DNA from: a virus
Direction: 5' to 3' (one strand)
DNA length: 43,834 bases
Virus record (IMG/VR): IMGVR_UViG_3300046507_000907
Coordinates: 1-43,834 of that record
Shown: piece after piece, positions 28,320-34,824 of the stretch
Numbering within the stretch: the stretch's first letter is position 1
Layout of the letters: each line of letters starts with the position of its first letter
Notes under the pieces: model-generated
Seen by the model: the letters and a program-made list of their open reading frames with translations, nothing else
The model's database searches: none
What the model was told of the DNA's origin: nothing
Translations under genes and position numbers: made by a program

Positions 28320-28676
28320 TTAGCCTTTTACAAAGGCTCTATATGGTTCAGTTGCCGTAATAGTTACAGAAGTAAATGGACTAAATGAATCTCCGAATGC
28401 TTCTCCTTGCTTGACTGTAAAATTAAGGATGCCGATTGAAAAAGTTATATCAGCAACTCCATCATTTTTAATCTCAAAGTAGGTGCAATTTGAGCCAAAT
28501 GTCTTTACGATATTAGCTGTTCCTGACCATGAATCTTTCACAATACGAGCATCATATGTACTAAGCGCACCGCCTTGACCAGTTGCAACTTCAAATTGGT
28601 CAGATGTTGGATTGTAGTATTGCGGGACAGGAATTTGAGAATTGTCTCTAATAATCTGCTTTGAATTGTATGGCAC
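28320..28676 (-). CDS. Small beta-rich virion protein, unknown
   Basis: This 118-residue protein starts at GTG 28676, chosen because GGAGGG lies 8 bases before it; the nearby ATG at 28682-28680 is out of frame and too close to that site. Residues 1-45 are polar and extended (PVPQYYNPTSDQFEVATG). Residues 50-118 form a beta sandwich (VKTFGSNCTYFEIKNDG, ADITFSIGILNFTVKQGE, SVTITATEPYRAFVKG). I do not recognise the family. The fold style and its place just behind the major tail tube gene suggest a tail tube decoration or a minor tail protein; this is inference. Confidence 0.65.
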   Translation of the reverse strand: MPYNSKQIIRDNSQIPVPQYYNPTSDQFEVATGQGGALSTYDARIVKDSWSGTANIVKTFGSNCTYFEIKNDGVADITFSIGILNFTVKQGEAFGDSFSPFTSVTITATEPYRAFVKG

Positions 28677-28721
28677 TTCATATTCCCTCCATCCTTAGTT
28701 AATACAGGGGAAGCATTATGT

Positions 28722-28778
28722 GCCCTCTCTGCATTAGGCAATGAAGTTAGGGAACATGAAGTATTGTGCAGAGAGAGC
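28722..28778 (-). other. Long stem-loop after the tail tube gene
   Basis: Minus strand GCTCTCTCTGCA (28778-28767) pairs over 12 bp, with one G-U, with TGCAGAGAGGGC (28733-28722) around a 33-base loop. It begins 5 bases after the tail tube stop codon. No U-run follows, so it is not a standard terminator. An mRNA 3'-end protecting stem is the simplest reading. Confidence 0.6.
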
Positions 28779-28783
28779 TTCTG

Positions 28784-30310
28784 TTAGTTTCCCGGTGTTA
28801 ATCTATCTGAAACTGATAGGTTGTGAGCCATGAACTCAAATGTTTGAGAAGCATCACTATCAACACGAACATCCCAGTTCTCGTTTTGCGGAATCAAGTT
28901 GTTAATTGTAAATGTTTTGATTGCATATTTTGAAGGGTGTCCAGCAGGAAGTTTCGCACGGATTACATCGCTTTCACGATACAATTTAATTACTAACCCC
29001 ATGTCTTTTACCAAGTCTTCAAGAGCAATCTCAGTAGCAGTAGCAAGGTTCTTCCTTGTTAAACGAGCCATCATTTCAAGGTCTGAATCTTTAATCTCTA
29101 GCGTTACGCTAACATTCAGAGGAAGTTGTAGAGGACGGTCGTAAGGACGAATCGAACCTAATTCCTTCAATTGTTCACGCGATAATGGCAAGCTCACACG
29201 CGCTGATTGTACACGCGTTACACGGTTTGTAGTATCGTCCGATAGATAGATTTCGATTTGACCTTCTTTTAAGCCACCAGCTAGTTCAGGGTGTGGATTC
29301 TCAGTTGCCGGAACTGGTGAGAAGAAGCCTCCACCTGTTGACGCCGTATAGCGAGCTTTTATTAAGTCACCAGCAGTAAGTGCTACTGTGAATGTAATAG
29401 TTTTGCCGCCAGCACTAACAGTAAAGTCAGTACCTTCTTTAAGAGGTGAACCATTCTTAATTACATCTAACATGTAGTTGCTATTAGCAAGTTGGTTAGG
29501 TGTTTGTGAGATTGCCATTGTTCCTGCACCAGCCGCTTTGTAGTTGTCTACAATAATTTGTGCCGCTGTGTTTAAGAACCAACGCTTGTTATCAGTTTCA
29601 AGACGGTAGCTAGCAGTTACTACGCCCGATGTTTGGAAGTTAAAGTCAATGTTATTAGCAAAAGCTTTTTCCATGTACATTGTGCGTTTTACTACATCAC
29701 CTGAACCAGATTGCTTAACAGGAACAAAAATATCAACATTTGCTAACTCGAAGTCTGTATGTGATACAGTACTAAAAGTACGACTGTCAGTAATGTCAGC
29801 CTGTTTAACTGTAGCTGAACCTGAAACAACAGCAAGTGTAATAGAACCCGCTGGCACTGAACCGCCTGTAACTCCTACTTTAGCAGTAGCGCCACCTGAA
29901 ACTTCTGCTTTCAAGTAAACACTTTGTCCTACTCCTGTTGGGAAGTTAGAGATAGTTGTTCCCTCAAATACAATTGGGTGTCCTGCCGCTGTGTAGTAAA
30001 CACCAGCTAGAACTTTTACAGCGTTACTTCCAACAGCCGAAGTAGTCGGAACAGCTACTACTTGGCAACCAAAAGGTTTATTTGCTAGTAGAGCGAAAAG
30101 GTCATTAGTACCATTTTCATTTTGGTCAATAGAAATATCAACTTGCGGTACATCGTCAACAATTTCTACGATATTAAGAGTACCAAGCTCTTTCATATCT
30201 TCCGTTGTCAAACGGCTTGAGCTACCAAGTGCTTGAATACGGTTAGCTTGTACATCATCAATGAATGCACCAACGCCGGAATAGCGCACGCGAGTTGGTT
30301 TATTAGCCAT
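28784..30310 (-). CDS. Major tail tube protein
   Basis: This 508-residue protein starts at ATG 30310 behind GAGGGGAG. The N-terminus (residues 1-110, MANKPTRVRYSGVGAFIDDV, VDISIDQNENGTNDLFALL) and C-terminus (about 360-508, IEIYLSDDTTNRVTRVQSARVS, then YAIKTFTINNLIPQNENWDV and TFEFMAHNLSVSD) look like the split beta barrel of siphovirus tube proteins. The middle, about 225-345, carries an added sandwich with VIKNGSPLKEGTDFTV and ITFTVALTAGDLIKARYTA, also seen in the 30330-31010 protein. Position between neck genes and chaperones, strong ribosome binding and the stem-loop behind it fit a protein needed in hundreds of copies. It is long for this family, presumably because of the inserts. Confidence 0.78.
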   Translation of the reverse strand: MANKPTRVRYSGVGAFIDDVQANRIQALGSSSRLTTEDMKELGTLNIVEIVDDVPQVDISIDQNENGTNDLFALLANKPFGCQVVAVPTTSAVGSNAVKVLAGVYYTAAGHPIVFEGTTISNFPTGVGQSVYLKAEVSGGATAKVGVTGGSVPAGSITLAVVSGSATVKQADITDSRTFSTVSHTDFELANVDIFVPVKQSGSGDVVKRTMYMEKAFANNIDFNFQTSGVVTASYRLETDNKRWFLNTAAQIIVDNYKAAGAGTMAISQTPNQLANSNYMLDVIKNGSPLKEGTDFTVSAGGKTITFTVALTAGDLIKARYTASTGGGFFSPVPATENPHPELAGGLKEGQIEIYLSDDTTNRVTRVQSARVSLPLSREQLKELGSIRPYDRPLQLPLNVSVTLEIKDSDLEMMARLTRKNLATATEIALEDLVKDMGLVIKLYRESDVIRAKLPAGHPSKYAIKTFTINNLIPQNENWDVRVDSDASQTFEFMAHNLSVSDRLTPGN

Positions 30311-30329
30311 TAGTTAGTTTCTCCCCTCA

Positions 30330-31010
30330 TTATATAAAAATTTTTAATTCCACATAGATTTCTGCAAAAAACTTCGCTTTCTTACCTATATCTAAACTTC
30401 CACCTTTCTGATAATTAATGCTATCAGAGATAGCTACTGTGAGGTAGTTATTAGGGTTGAAGCTAGTGTTTTTAGTTCCGTCTGAATTAGTCGGAAAGCC
30501 AGCATTATAATCTATGATAGGTATACTTCCTTCAAGCATTTCAACTATGCTATCAGTAGCATCATTACGCTCTCCCCCACGCTCTGACCAGACTTGAATG
30601 ACATAACTCTTAGTCTTTTCTGTGGAAGAATTACCTAGCTCATAAGGTGTAGTATCCGTATCATCTTCATAGATAGCAATAGCTGGATATTTGAAGTTAT
30701 CGGTTAACTCATTTGAGCTTTCATCGTACAGGTTAAACGGACAATAATAGTAGTCAGCTTTTACTTGGTCACTAGAAGTCAGTGCCGTATCAAACTTAAT
30801 AGTGCCATTTATATAGTCAACCACATAGCCAGATGTAGCTATCGTGCCGTTCTTGTAAACGACCACATCTAATGTAGTTGTTATATTATTATATTTAAGT
30901 GTATACAGTGAAAAGTCTACACTTTTTGCTAGGTCTGCTGACTTCTTAATTGAAAGCGATTCCCTTAACTTATAATATAGCGACAATTCTGTTAGTCTTG
31001 TTATTTTCAT
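30330..31010 (-). CDS. Tail terminator / tail completion-like protein
   Basis: This 226-residue protein starts at ATG 31010, overlapping the previous stop by the four bases ATGA. After a helical N-terminus, residues about 40-90 form a beta module (VVVYKNGTIATSGYVVDYIN, IKFDTALTSSDQVKADYYY). Residues about 105-226 (YPAIAIYEDDTDTTPYELG, YVIQVWSERGGERNDATDSI to AEIYVELKIFI) look like the alpha/beta fold of tail terminators, with a strand-helix-strand order. Its place as the last neck gene before the tube gene fits the ring protein that caps the tube and joins it to the head. The assignment is by layout and style. Confidence 0.6.
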   Translation of the reverse strand: MKITRLTELSLYYKLRESLSIKKSADLAKSVDFSLYTLKYNNITTTLDVVVYKNGTIATSGYVVDYINGTIKFDTALTSSDQVKADYYYCPFNLYDESSNELTDNFKYPAIAIYEDDTDTTPYELGNSSTEKTKSYVIQVWSERGGERNDATDSIVEMLEGSIPIIDYNAGFPTNSDGTKNTSFNPNNYLTVAISDSINYQKGGSLDIGKKAKFFAEIYVELKIFI

Positions 31011-31708
31011 AGCCTACGAACCTCCCCTCCATATCTCACCGACAATGCTCTTAGCGATACTTCTATTGCTTCGCCTAGTTTTTCTTCGACTTTTGGCTGT
31101 GAACTTTTCAAGCCTTCTCTAAAGAATTTACCAGCTTTGATACCCGGATGTGTCCTAGCTTCCTCTTTATTTCCAGTTATATTAAAAGGACTCATAAAGA
31201 ATATATTTTTACGGAAGTGAGTTGAAGTTGATGGCCCAAATAAGAATTTCTTTGAAGCATCCCTCTGTGCATAAGGAACTTGAAAATCTTTAGGAACTTT
31301 ATCAACAGGTTGTGGGCGGCGACCAAACTCCATTACTATCCATGATGGCAATGTAGGCTCTGGTCTTAATCTAACTGTTATCTCTTTACCACTTGCTGTT
31401 GTGAATTTTCCTCGTTGCGGGCCACGCTTAGTTTCATCATTCCATCCCTCTATATCACCATAGCCGATGTTTGCTTTACTACCAGTTCTATTAGCTTCAA
31501 CCCAAGGAACATCATCTTTTGCTACACGCATCAGTTCGCCGCTTTGTAGGTAATCATACTTAGAAGAACCCATTTTAGAAATAACTGATTTCTTCATTTC
31601 TTCCCCCGCCAATTTAGCTTCTTCTTTAAATTCAGCGGTTTTAAATAGCTCTGTAAATACTGTTCTTAGATGAATTTCTAATTGAGCTAGGTTAGTTGTA
31701 GTTGCCAA
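31007..31708 (-). CDS. Neck protein, HK97 gp10-like
   Basis: This 233-residue protein starts at TTG 31708; GGAGTG lies 7 bases before it, and the previous gene ends 6 bases upstream, so the weak start is probably used by coupling. Helical N-terminus (LEIHLRTVFTELFKTAEFKEEAKLAGEEMKKSV), a charged middle rich in Arg and Lys, and a C-terminal helix (VEEKLGEAIEVSLRALSVRY) follow the pattern of HK97 gp10-type neck proteins (about 110-150 residues). This one is larger, with an extra middle segment (RGPQRGKFTTASGKEITV to HFRKNIFFMSP). It should sit between connector and tail tube. Confidence 0.65.
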   Translation of the reverse strand: MATTTNLAQLEIHLRTVFTELFKTAEFKEEAKLAGEEMKKSVISKMGSSKYDYLQSGELMRVAKDDVPWVEANRTGSKANIGYGDIEGWNDETKRGPQRGKFTTASGKEITVRLRPEPTLPSWIVMEFGRRPQPVDKVPKDFQVPYAQRDASKKFLFGPSTSTHFRKNIFFMSPFNITGNKEEARTHPGIKAGKFFREGLKSSQPKVEEKLGEAIEVSLRALSVRYGGEVRRL

Positions 31709-31714
31709 TGCTTA

Positions 31715-32209
31715 TCACTCCATAATGGATAGCGTAAAGCCTATCTCATACAGATTTCCTTGCAACCATCCCGGCTCAAAACTTTGGATGCTATACTTAG
31801 CGCCCTTCCATATTACATATTCATATTGTTCTATGAACGCCTTCATTTGGTTGTAATCATTAAGGTTGTATTTGCTAGTAGGGTCAAGGATTGTTGTCAT
31901 TTCAACAGAGTCAATTGTTAGATAAATTTGGCCTTTAACGAACTTACCAGCTTTCGAGAAGTCGTATTTAAAATCTTCTTCCTGCTCAATAGAAGCGGGA
32001 ATAGTGAATACTTCTTCTGTATTGATAAATCCTGTGCCATCACATGTTTCACAATTATAATTAGTTGACTCTTGCCTTACAGGGTCAAATACACAATCTG
32101 GACAATGGGCTTTTGCTATCTTATATAAACTAACTGTCTCATTAAGCACATGGTTTCCGGCACTAATTGCTTTAAGCATGTTGCGTAGGTTGGATGCTCT
32201 AATTTCCAT
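31715..32209 (-). CDS. Head closure-like protein with zinc ribbon
   Basis: The product has 164 residues, with ATG 32209 four bases after the stop of the gene before it. Residues 30-60 carry two CxxC pairs, Cys36/Cys39 (HCPDCV) and Cys53/Cys56 (NCETCDGTG), the layout of a four-cysteine zinc ribbon. The rest (65-164) is a beta barrel (VFTIPASIEQEEDFKYDF, VKGQIYLTIDSVEM, VIWKGAKYSIQSFEPG, YEIGFTLSIME), fitting head closure (stopper) proteins. The position between adaptor and neck proteins agrees. Zinc binding is inferred from the cysteines. Confidence 0.65.
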   Translation of the reverse strand: MEIRASNLRNMLKAISAGNHVLNETVSLYKIAKAHCPDCVFDPVRQESTNYNCETCDGTGFINTEEVFTIPASIEQEEDFKYDFSKAGKFVKGQIYLTIDSVEMTTILDPTSKYNLNDYNQMKAFIEQYEYVIWKGAKYSIQSFEPGWLQGNLYEIGFTLSIME

Positions 32210-32212
32210 CTA

Positions 32213-32671
32213 TTATTCCACCCTTACGCCCTTGTTTGCTAAGCCGCCGTTTTTAATTAGGAACAAAGTTCTTTTATACTCTGCATCTAATAATCGTAGA
32301 GTTTCAGCATGGTCGTCAGCTTGATTTGTGTTATCCAGTGTCAAGCGACCTTTAACCATTCTAAAGTTATCTCTATCGGCTTTACTCTTAGTAGTCAAGG
32401 TAATAATGTAGTGGGCTTTAATAGCAAACAGTTGAGCATCAATGTTCTGCAATTCGTAGTTTGTATCAAATTCTATAGTCGTGGTTGGTGGCACAACAGT
32501 ATCGTCTATTATGGTAATAGTTACACCAATACCTCTTGACCAATCCATCTCAACCTGACTGATTCCGTCTTGGATATAGCCAATAAGTAGATTATCCTCA
32601 TAAGTATAAGGAGTCTCGGTATCGCCAATTCTACGGCGAAACACTTGCAGAACATCGTTAACTGTAATCAT
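32213..32671 (-). CDS. Head-tail adaptor (gp6/gp15-like)
   Basis: This 152-residue protein starts at ATG 32671 behind AAAGGGGCG. It opens with MITVNDVLQVFRRRIGDTET and YTYEDNLLIGYIQDGISQVEMDW, the helix-rich pattern of phage connector adaptors that dock under the portal. A beta hairpin (VTITIIDDTVVPPTTTIEF) and long helices (IDAQLFAIKAHYIITL, ETLRLLDAEYKRTLFLI) follow. It is the first connector gene after the capsid group, the standard place. Family naming is by pattern. Confidence 0.68.
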   Translation of the reverse strand: MITVNDVLQVFRRRIGDTETPYTYEDNLLIGYIQDGISQVEMDWSRGIGVTITIIDDTVVPPTTTIEFDTNYELQNIDAQLFAIKAHYIITLTTKSKADRDNFRMVKGRLTLDNTNQADDHAETLRLLDAEYKRTLFLIKNGGLANKGVRVE

Positions 32672-32696
32672 TCTATTCGCCCCTTTCTTTATTACT

Positions 32697-32727
32697 AAAA
32701 AGGGGCAGGGACATTTATCCCTACCCC
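32697..32727 (-). terminator. Terminator after the 32739-33350 gene
   Basis: Minus strand: GGGGTAGGGA, loop TAAATG, TCCCTGCCCC, then TTTTT. The stem is 10 bp with a single U-G pair. It starts 11 bases after the stop of the 32739-33350 gene and lies only 26 bases before the next start. Confidence 0.9.
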
Positions 32728-32738
32728 ATGTTAGTGTA

Positions 32739-33350
32739 TTAGATTTCGCTAAGTCTTGTTTCGATTAGCTTTTTCTTTGTGTCAGCAACGCCAAGTTCGA
32801 TAGCAACTACTTGAAGGAAATTCAATTTGCGTGCATCTGTCATTTTATTAACTTCTGACTGAACTTTCTTCCAATGGGAACTAAGTAGTTCAACAGCATC
32901 TTCTTTACTCATTCTTTCGTCTTTAGATTCAGAAGGAGTAACCTGTTTAACTGTAACACCCTTTGATTCATCTGGCTCAGCGATAACAATGTCAATTGCT
33001 TTTCCGCTAGTATCAATATTCTGTACACTGATTGCTTTCTTTTGGTTCTCTGCATATTGTTTATGACCATCAAAAACTATATGTTGATTAGTGTCTCCAT
33101 TAGCACCATTAGCTGTTTCTACAATTCTAATTGATGAAAATGATTCCTTAGTTGCTTTGCGTGTCTCAGTAAATTCATTGGTAACAGTTAGTTTACCCAA
33201 GGCTTCATAATACTTCAAAGCATCCATAGCTTTTTTTGATTGAGCGGCAGGAGTAATGATATGAGTCTCGCCAGCTCTTATATAGAGAACACCTACAATC
33301 AATATTGAATCACTTACATTTGTTGCCGCAAATTTACTATTCCAGTCCAT
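32739..33350 (-). CDS. Unknown virion-cluster protein
   Basis: This 203-residue protein starts at ATG 33350 behind AAGGAGAGG. The first 60 residues are a small beta domain (SKFAATNVSDSILIVGVLYI, THIITPAAQSKKAMDALKYYEALGKLTV). The middle is polar and probably unordered. The last 60 (SKEDAVELLSSHWKKVQSEV, ARKLNFLQVVAIELGV, KKLIETRLSEI) are helical, in the style of small SAP- or Rho-N-like folds. I do not recognise a family. It is flanked on both sides by terminators, so its mRNA level probably differs from those of its neighbours. A minor head or connector part is possible. Confidence 0.65.
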   Translation of the reverse strand: MDWNSKFAATNVSDSILIVGVLYIRAGETHIITPAAQSKKAMDALKYYEALGKLTVTNEFTETRKATKESFSSIRIVETANGANGDTNQHIVFDGHKQYAENQKKAISVQNIDTSGKAIDIVIAEPDESKGVTVKQVTPSESKDERMSKEDAVELLSSHWKKVQSEVNKMTDARKLNFLQVVAIELGVADTKKKLIETRLSEI

Positions 33351-33377
33351 TAGTATACCTCTCCTTGTGTTTTAATT

Positions 33378-33416
33378 AAAAAAGCCATCCTCCCCAAAAT
33401 AAATTGAGGGGATGGC
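33378..33416 (-). terminator. Terminator after major capsid gene
   Basis: Minus strand: GCCATCC pairs with GGATGGC (33416-33410 with 33390-33384), with further CC/GG pairing inside around an AT-rich loop; TTTTTT follows at 33383-33378. It starts about 10 bases after the capsid stop codon. Confidence 0.88.
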
Positions 33417-33425
33417 ACTTATATC

Positions 33426-34331
33426 TTAGGCAAATGTCATTTTTGCAACGCCGCGCTTGTCGATAGCCGCAAAGCCATACTCAGTCCAAGCAAGAACGCC
33501 TTGTTTCAAACGACGAATCGCTGTTGGGTCGTCATAAGTTGTCAATTCAGTACGGATAGGCATAATTCCGAAACGAGTAGTATCGAAGATATAAACCTCT
33601 GCATCTGACAATGAACGAAGCTCATGCAATTGTACATTCCAAATGCTGTTCAAACCGCCAGCTTGGAAGATTTCGCGTTGAGTTACAGGGTCAAGAGTTG
33701 TGTAAGTCCAAGTACGAATGTCTTTAGCACGATTAGGTGAAACATAAATGTCAGTTGGTGTAATACCAGTTGCAGTCATATATGTAATCAAGTCGTTGAA
33801 AGCATCTTTCGTTAAACCATCAGCCGCTTGAGCTGTAATTGTGTTGTTTGAGTCAACCGATGCACGGATAACTTTCCAGCCATCTTCTTCTTCTAATTTA
33901 ACAAACGACTCAGCTAGACGCTCAAGAGCACGCTCTACGATATTGAAGCGACCATCACGCACGAACGAAAGTTTCCACTCTACAGAGTTAGCAACTTCGT
34001 ATGTAGGAATGATGATGCTGTCGCCAACTACCATGTTGTAAGGTACTGCACCTAGGCGCGGCATTACAACGGCAGTCTCAATATCATTCAAGTCGATTGG
34101 ATATTCAGGAAGCGAACCCGCTGGAAGTACATCCACTTGGAAGATATTACGAACAGATGATTGAACAGGAATGCTTTTCAAAATCGGAATGCTTAGGCTA
34201 GCCGCAAATGCTTCACGAAGGTCTGCATTGTCAGCGGAAGCTTTGAAATCCGCTAGGAACTGCGAAGCTTGCGTTGCGTCCAATTTTTCGCCAGTTGTAA
34301 CATCTTGGGCTAGGGAAATTTTGAAGTCCAT
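33426..34331 (-). CDS. Major capsid protein (HK97 fold)
   Basis: The product has 301 residues. An in-frame ATG at 34349 exists, but it is part of the GGAGGT ribosome site of the ATG at 34331 (MDFKISLAQ), which I chose. N-terminal helix (ATQASQFLADFKASADNADL), then the strand-rich E-loop region (IFQVDVLPAGSLPEYPIDL), spine helix (NIVERALERLAESFVKLEE) and A-domain strands (YIFDTTRFGIMPIRTELTTY, EYGFAAIDKRGVAKMTF) follow the HK97 capsid plan. There is no separate delta domain; scaffolding probably comes from the protease-scaffold gene two places before. A strong terminator directly behind would give abundant short mRNA. Confidence 0.9.
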   Translation of the reverse strand: MDFKISLAQDVTTGEKLDATQASQFLADFKASADNADLREAFAASLSIPILKSIPVQSSVRNIFQVDVLPAGSLPEYPIDLNDIETAVVMPRLGAVPYNMVVGDSIIIPTYEVANSVEWKLSFVRDGRFNIVERALERLAESFVKLEEEDGWKVIRASVDSNNTITAQAADGLTKDAFNDLITYMTATGITPTDIYVSPNRAKDIRTWTYTTLDPVTQREIFQAGGLNSIWNVQLHELRSLSDAEVYIFDTTRFGIMPIRTELTTYDDPTAIRRLKQGVLAWTEYGFAAIDKRGVAKMTFA

Positions 34332-34366
34332 TATTTTTTTTACCTCCATTATTTTTTAGTTAGCTA

Positions 34367-34786
34367 TTAGACCTTTAGGCTAATGCGAATTTTGTCTCCG
34401 TTAGCGGAGTTACCAGCAGTTTCAGCTACAGCTACTACAGAACCAGATACAGTTGCAACTAGCTTACCGCTAGCGCCCGCATACAATGGTGTACCAACTG
34501 TGATATTACCGCTATATTGATTTGTTTTGAAGATACCGCCTTGTGTATAAACACCGACTTTATCACCAAGACGAGCTTGATGTGTTACGCTGTCAAGTTT
34601 GAAGTTATCAACATTTTTAGCAATAACATCTTGGGCAACGATACCGTATACTGTGTCTCCTGCGCCAGCTACAACGATTTTTCCAGCGTTAGCTGTATCA
34701 ATCTTTACTAGTTGACCTGCTGTTAGCAATGCATCAGAAGAGTAGTATGGCGAAATCTCACCGATGAATAGTGCTTGAATAGACAT
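34367..34786 (-). CDS. Capsid decoration-like protein
   Basis: This 139-residue protein starts at ATG 34786 behind GGGAGG, preferred over an in-frame start at 34804 that overlaps this site. It is nearly all beta (SIQALFIGEISPYYSSDALL, GQLVKIDTANAGKIVVAGAG, VGVYTQGGIFKT, VGTPLYAGASGKLVATVSG, DKIRISLKV), in the manner of head-stabilising DUF2190-type proteins, which sit next to the capsid gene in many siphoviruses. It likely binds the outside of the capsid after expansion. It is placed 36 bases before the capsid gene with no terminator between, so both are co-transcribed. Confidence 0.7.
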   Translation of the reverse strand: MSIQALFIGEISPYYSSDALLTAGQLVKIDTANAGKIVVAGAGDTVYGIVAQDVIAKNVDNFKLDSVTHQARLGDKVGVYTQGGIFKTNQYSGNITVGTPLYAGASGKLVATVSGSVVAVAETAGNSANGDKIRISLKV

Positions 34787-34824
34787 TTGCTTATTTCCTC
34801 CCATTATAAGATGATTATATTATA

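Noticed and set aside
28538-28741. Minus-strand 67-codon frame starting ahead of the GTG gene at 28676
   Set aside because: It runs through the stem-loop and would need a start without a good ribosome site; the 118-residue beta-rich product fits better.
16161-31010. A contractile (myovirus) tail
   Set aside because: No sheath protein or baseplate wedge set is present; the single tube gene, tape measure, Dit-like and hub order is that of siphoviruses.
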